From Bordetella parapertussis (GTDB lineage: Bacteria; Pseudomonadota; Gammaproteobacteria; Burkholderiales; Burkholderiaceae_C): a stretch of DNA of 6,893 nt. This document shows, one piece after another, positions 5,255 through 6,893 of this stretch. The position numbers and the translations under genes were made by a program. Every line of letters starts with the position of its first letter. The first letter of the stretch is position 1. The notes under the pieces were generated by a model. That model was not told the DNA's origin, made no database searches, and was given only the letters and a program-made list of their open reading frames with translations. The stretch is from assembly GCA_945900695.1 (NCBI GenBank), contig CAMDJU010000147.1, positions 1 through 6,893 on the forward strand, read 5' to 3'.

Positions 5255-6893
5255 ATGACCACCCTGATCTGCGACTGCAACCAGACCATGCCCTTGGACG
5301 CCAAGGCGCTGGGTCAAAGCCTCAATGAGACGCTGCATGTGCACAGCAGTTTGTGTCGGCGCGAAGCCGCTGGCTTTTTGAATGCCCTCAAAGGCGGCGA
5401 ATCGGTGGTGGTGGCTTGCACCCAAGAGAAGCGATTGTTTGAAGACTTGGCGCAGCAAGCGCGCGATGCAAACGCCGCCTTGCCCTGGGTTCCGGTGAAG
5501 TTTGTCAACATCCGTGAGACGGCGGGCTGGGGGCGTGAGTCGCCCCAGGCCATGCCCAAAATCGCCGCTTTGCTGGCCCAGGCCCAGATGCCGGACGCCG
5601 AACCGGTGCCCACGGTCACCTACAAAAGTGCGGGCCGTTTGCTCATCGTGGCCGAGTTGGGCCGCGCCCAAGCCTTGGCCGATGCGTTGGGCGACGGGCT
5701 GGACATCACCTTGATGGCCGACGGGGTGGCCAGCGGCATGCCGGCCCAAGAGCGGCGCTACCCGGTCATCGCGGGCGAGTGGCTGGGCCTGAGTGGCTGG
5801 TTGGGCGCTTTCAACCTGCAATGGCGGCGCAGCAACCCCATCGACTTGGACCTGTGCACCCGCTGCAATGCCTGCGTCGCTGCTTGCCCAGAGCAAGCCA
5901 TTGGCTTGGACTACCAGATCAATATGTCGGCCTGTCAATCGCACCGCGATTGCGTCAAAGCCTGTGGTGTGGCCGGTGCGATTGATTTTCAACGCGAGCC
6001 CAGCACCGAAAGCGCTGAGTTCGACATGGTGCTGGATTTGCGCAGCGCCTCGGCCTTTGACCGCCATGCCCTGCCCCAAGGTTATTTCCGCCAAGACGAC
6101 ATGGCCACCTTGCTGCGCTTGCGCGAGATGGTGGGCGAGTTTGAAAAGCCCAAATTCTTTCAATACAAGGCCTCGATTTGCGCCCACAGCCGCAACACCC
6201 AAATTGGTTGCAACGCCTGTGTGGATGTGTGCTCGGCCCAGGCCATTTCATCGGAACCCGCGCGCCAACAAATCAAGGTCAACCCCCATTTGTGTGTGGG
6301 TTGCGGGGCTTGCACCACGGTGTGTCCCACGGGTGCTTTGAGCTATGCCTACCCCCAAGCCAGCGCCTTGGGGGTGACTGCCAAAACCTTGCTCAGCACC
6401 TATGCCCGTGCCGGGGGCAAAGACGCGGTATTGCTGTTGCACAGCCAAGGCAAAGGTCAGGCCATGGTCAACGAGCTGGGCCGCGCAGCACAACTTCAGC
6501 GTGCCCATGGTTTTCCGTCCCGGATCATCCCCATGTCGGTGTGGCACACCGTCAGTGTGGGCGCAGATGTGTGGTTGTCCATGTTGGCTTTTGGTGCCGC
6601 CCAAGTGGTGGTGTTGGCCACCGACGAAGAGGCGCCGCAATACGCCCAAGCGGTGCAAGAGCAAATGGCCCAAGTGCAAGCCGTGTTGCATGGCTTGGGT
6701 TACCCGGGCCAACACCTCACCTGGTTAAAGGCGGACAGCGCAAACGCCATGGACGCCCAACTCCAGGCCTTGCCGGCAGCGCCCGTTCGTGCAGGACCGC
6801 TGGCCAAATTTGCCCTGACCAGCGACAAGCGCAGCAGCTTGGCGTTGGCACTGGACCATTGGATGACCCATGCGCCCGCCGCGCAGACGTGGC
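5255..6893 (+). CDS. Multi-cluster 4Fe-4S protein of the formate dehydrogenase accessory trio, 3'-truncated by the window edge
   Basis: The frame is open from the ATG at 5255 to the window end: 546 residues and no stop. Seen in order: an N-terminal region with Cys6, Cys8 (CDCNQTMPLD), Cys34 (LCRRE) and Cys55 (VACTQE); a region at about 125-190 without obvious motifs; ferredoxin motif CTRCNACVAACP (Cys201/204/207/211); an odd partner with Cys227/233/237; a third motif with Cys309, 319, 322 and 326; and a classical CVGCGACTTVCP (347/350/353/357). After residue 380 there is an alpha/beta-looking domain without clusters (AVLLLHSQGKG at 391-401, AAQVVVLATDEE at 448-459). No signal peptide is visible, so it is likely cytoplasmic. 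It matches the 4Fe-4S proteins encoded beside DUF3305/DUF3306 and FDH genes; the function is unproven, with electron transfer during FDH maturation or activity plausible. No start codon lies in frame in the 42 bases upstream, and the conserved CDCN motif sits right at the N-terminus, fixing the start. No Shine-Dalgarno sequence is apparent. Confidence 0.9.
   Translation, partial: MTTLICDCNQTMPLDAKALGQSLNETLHVHSSLCRREAAGFLNALKGGESVVVACTQEKRLFEDLAQQARDANAALPWVPVKFVNIRETAGWGRESPQAMPKIAALLAQAQMPDAEPVPTVTYKSAGRLLIVAELGRAQALADALGDGLDITLMADGVASGMPAQERRYPVIAGEWLGLSGWLGAFNLQWRRSNPIDLDLCTRCNACVAACPEQAIGLDYQINMSACQSHRDCVKACGVAGAIDFQREPSTESAEFDMVLDLRSASAFDRHALPQGYFRQDDMATLLRLREMVGEFEKPKFFQYKASICAHSRNTQIGCNACVDVCSAQAISSEPARQQIKVNPHLCVGCGACTTVCPTGALSYAYPQASALGVTAKTLLSTYARAGGKDAVLLLHSQGKGQAMVNELGRAAQLQRAHGFPSRIIPMSVWHTVSVGADVWLSMLAFGAAQVVVLATDEEAPQYAQAVQEQMAQVQAVLHGLGYPGQHLTWLKADSANAMDAQLQALPAAPVRAGPLAKFALTSDKRSSLALALDHWMTHAPAAQTW

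Noticed and set aside
4760..6202. A 480-codon open frame on the minus strand spanning the DUF3306 gene and the start of the Fe-S protein gene
   Set aside because: It crosses two well-supported plus-strand genes and their gap. It is rich in Gln/His/Gly and has a Val-Phe run that is merely the antisense of the GAAGAC repeat, with no recognisable domain. It is a shadow of GC-rich coding sequence.

Overview
The window is a compact, plus-strand gene cluster for a molybdenum- or tungsten-dependent, NAD-linked formate dehydrogenase (FDH) and its accessory genes. The DNA is GC-rich, with heavy use of TTG for leucine and GCC/GGC codons. Protein style and gene order suggest a betaproteobacterium of the Burkholderiales, perhaps Comamonadaceae (Limnohabitans- or Rhodoferax-like). 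This taxonomic placement is inferred from style and was not tested by a search. All five genes run in the same direction, with short gaps or 4-base ATGA overlaps, so they look like one operon that continues past both window edges.

Layout: (1) 2-1069, the 3' part of a NuoF-like FDH beta subunit, which carries FMN, the NADH site and one [4Fe-4S] cluster; its start is off the left edge. (2) 1066-3900, the complete FDH alpha subunit of 944 residues: an N-terminal [2Fe-2S] ferredoxin domain, a double [4Fe-4S] domain and a bis-MGD catalytic domain with a Cys-His pair at the metal site. (3) 3897-4442, a DUF3305 protein. (4) 4472-5212, a DUF3306 protein with a variable Pro/Ala-rich linker and an acidic tract encoded by a hexanucleotide repeat. 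(5) 5255-6893, a large multi-cluster iron-sulfur protein of at least 546 residues, open at the right edge.

How they fit together: the alpha subunit would exchange electrons between formate/CO2 at the metal site and its Fe-S chain, and the beta subunit would pass them to NAD+ through FMN. The last three genes form a conserved trio that follows FDH genes in many proteobacteria. Their biochemical role is not established, and assembly, cofactor insertion or electron supply are only guesses.

The main oddities are: the alpha subunit lacks the His/Cys3 [4Fe-4S] motif expected between its [2Fe-2S] domain and its double-cluster domain; the DUF3305/DUF3306/Fe-S trio, more familiar to me beside respiratory FDHs, sits behind a cytosolic NAD-type FDH; a possible promoter is placed so that the DUF3306 message would be leaderless; and the last protein has an unusual Cys inventory. 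No RNA genes, insertion sequences, CRISPR arrays or convincing terminators were seen. No stretch over 300 bases lacks a gene.
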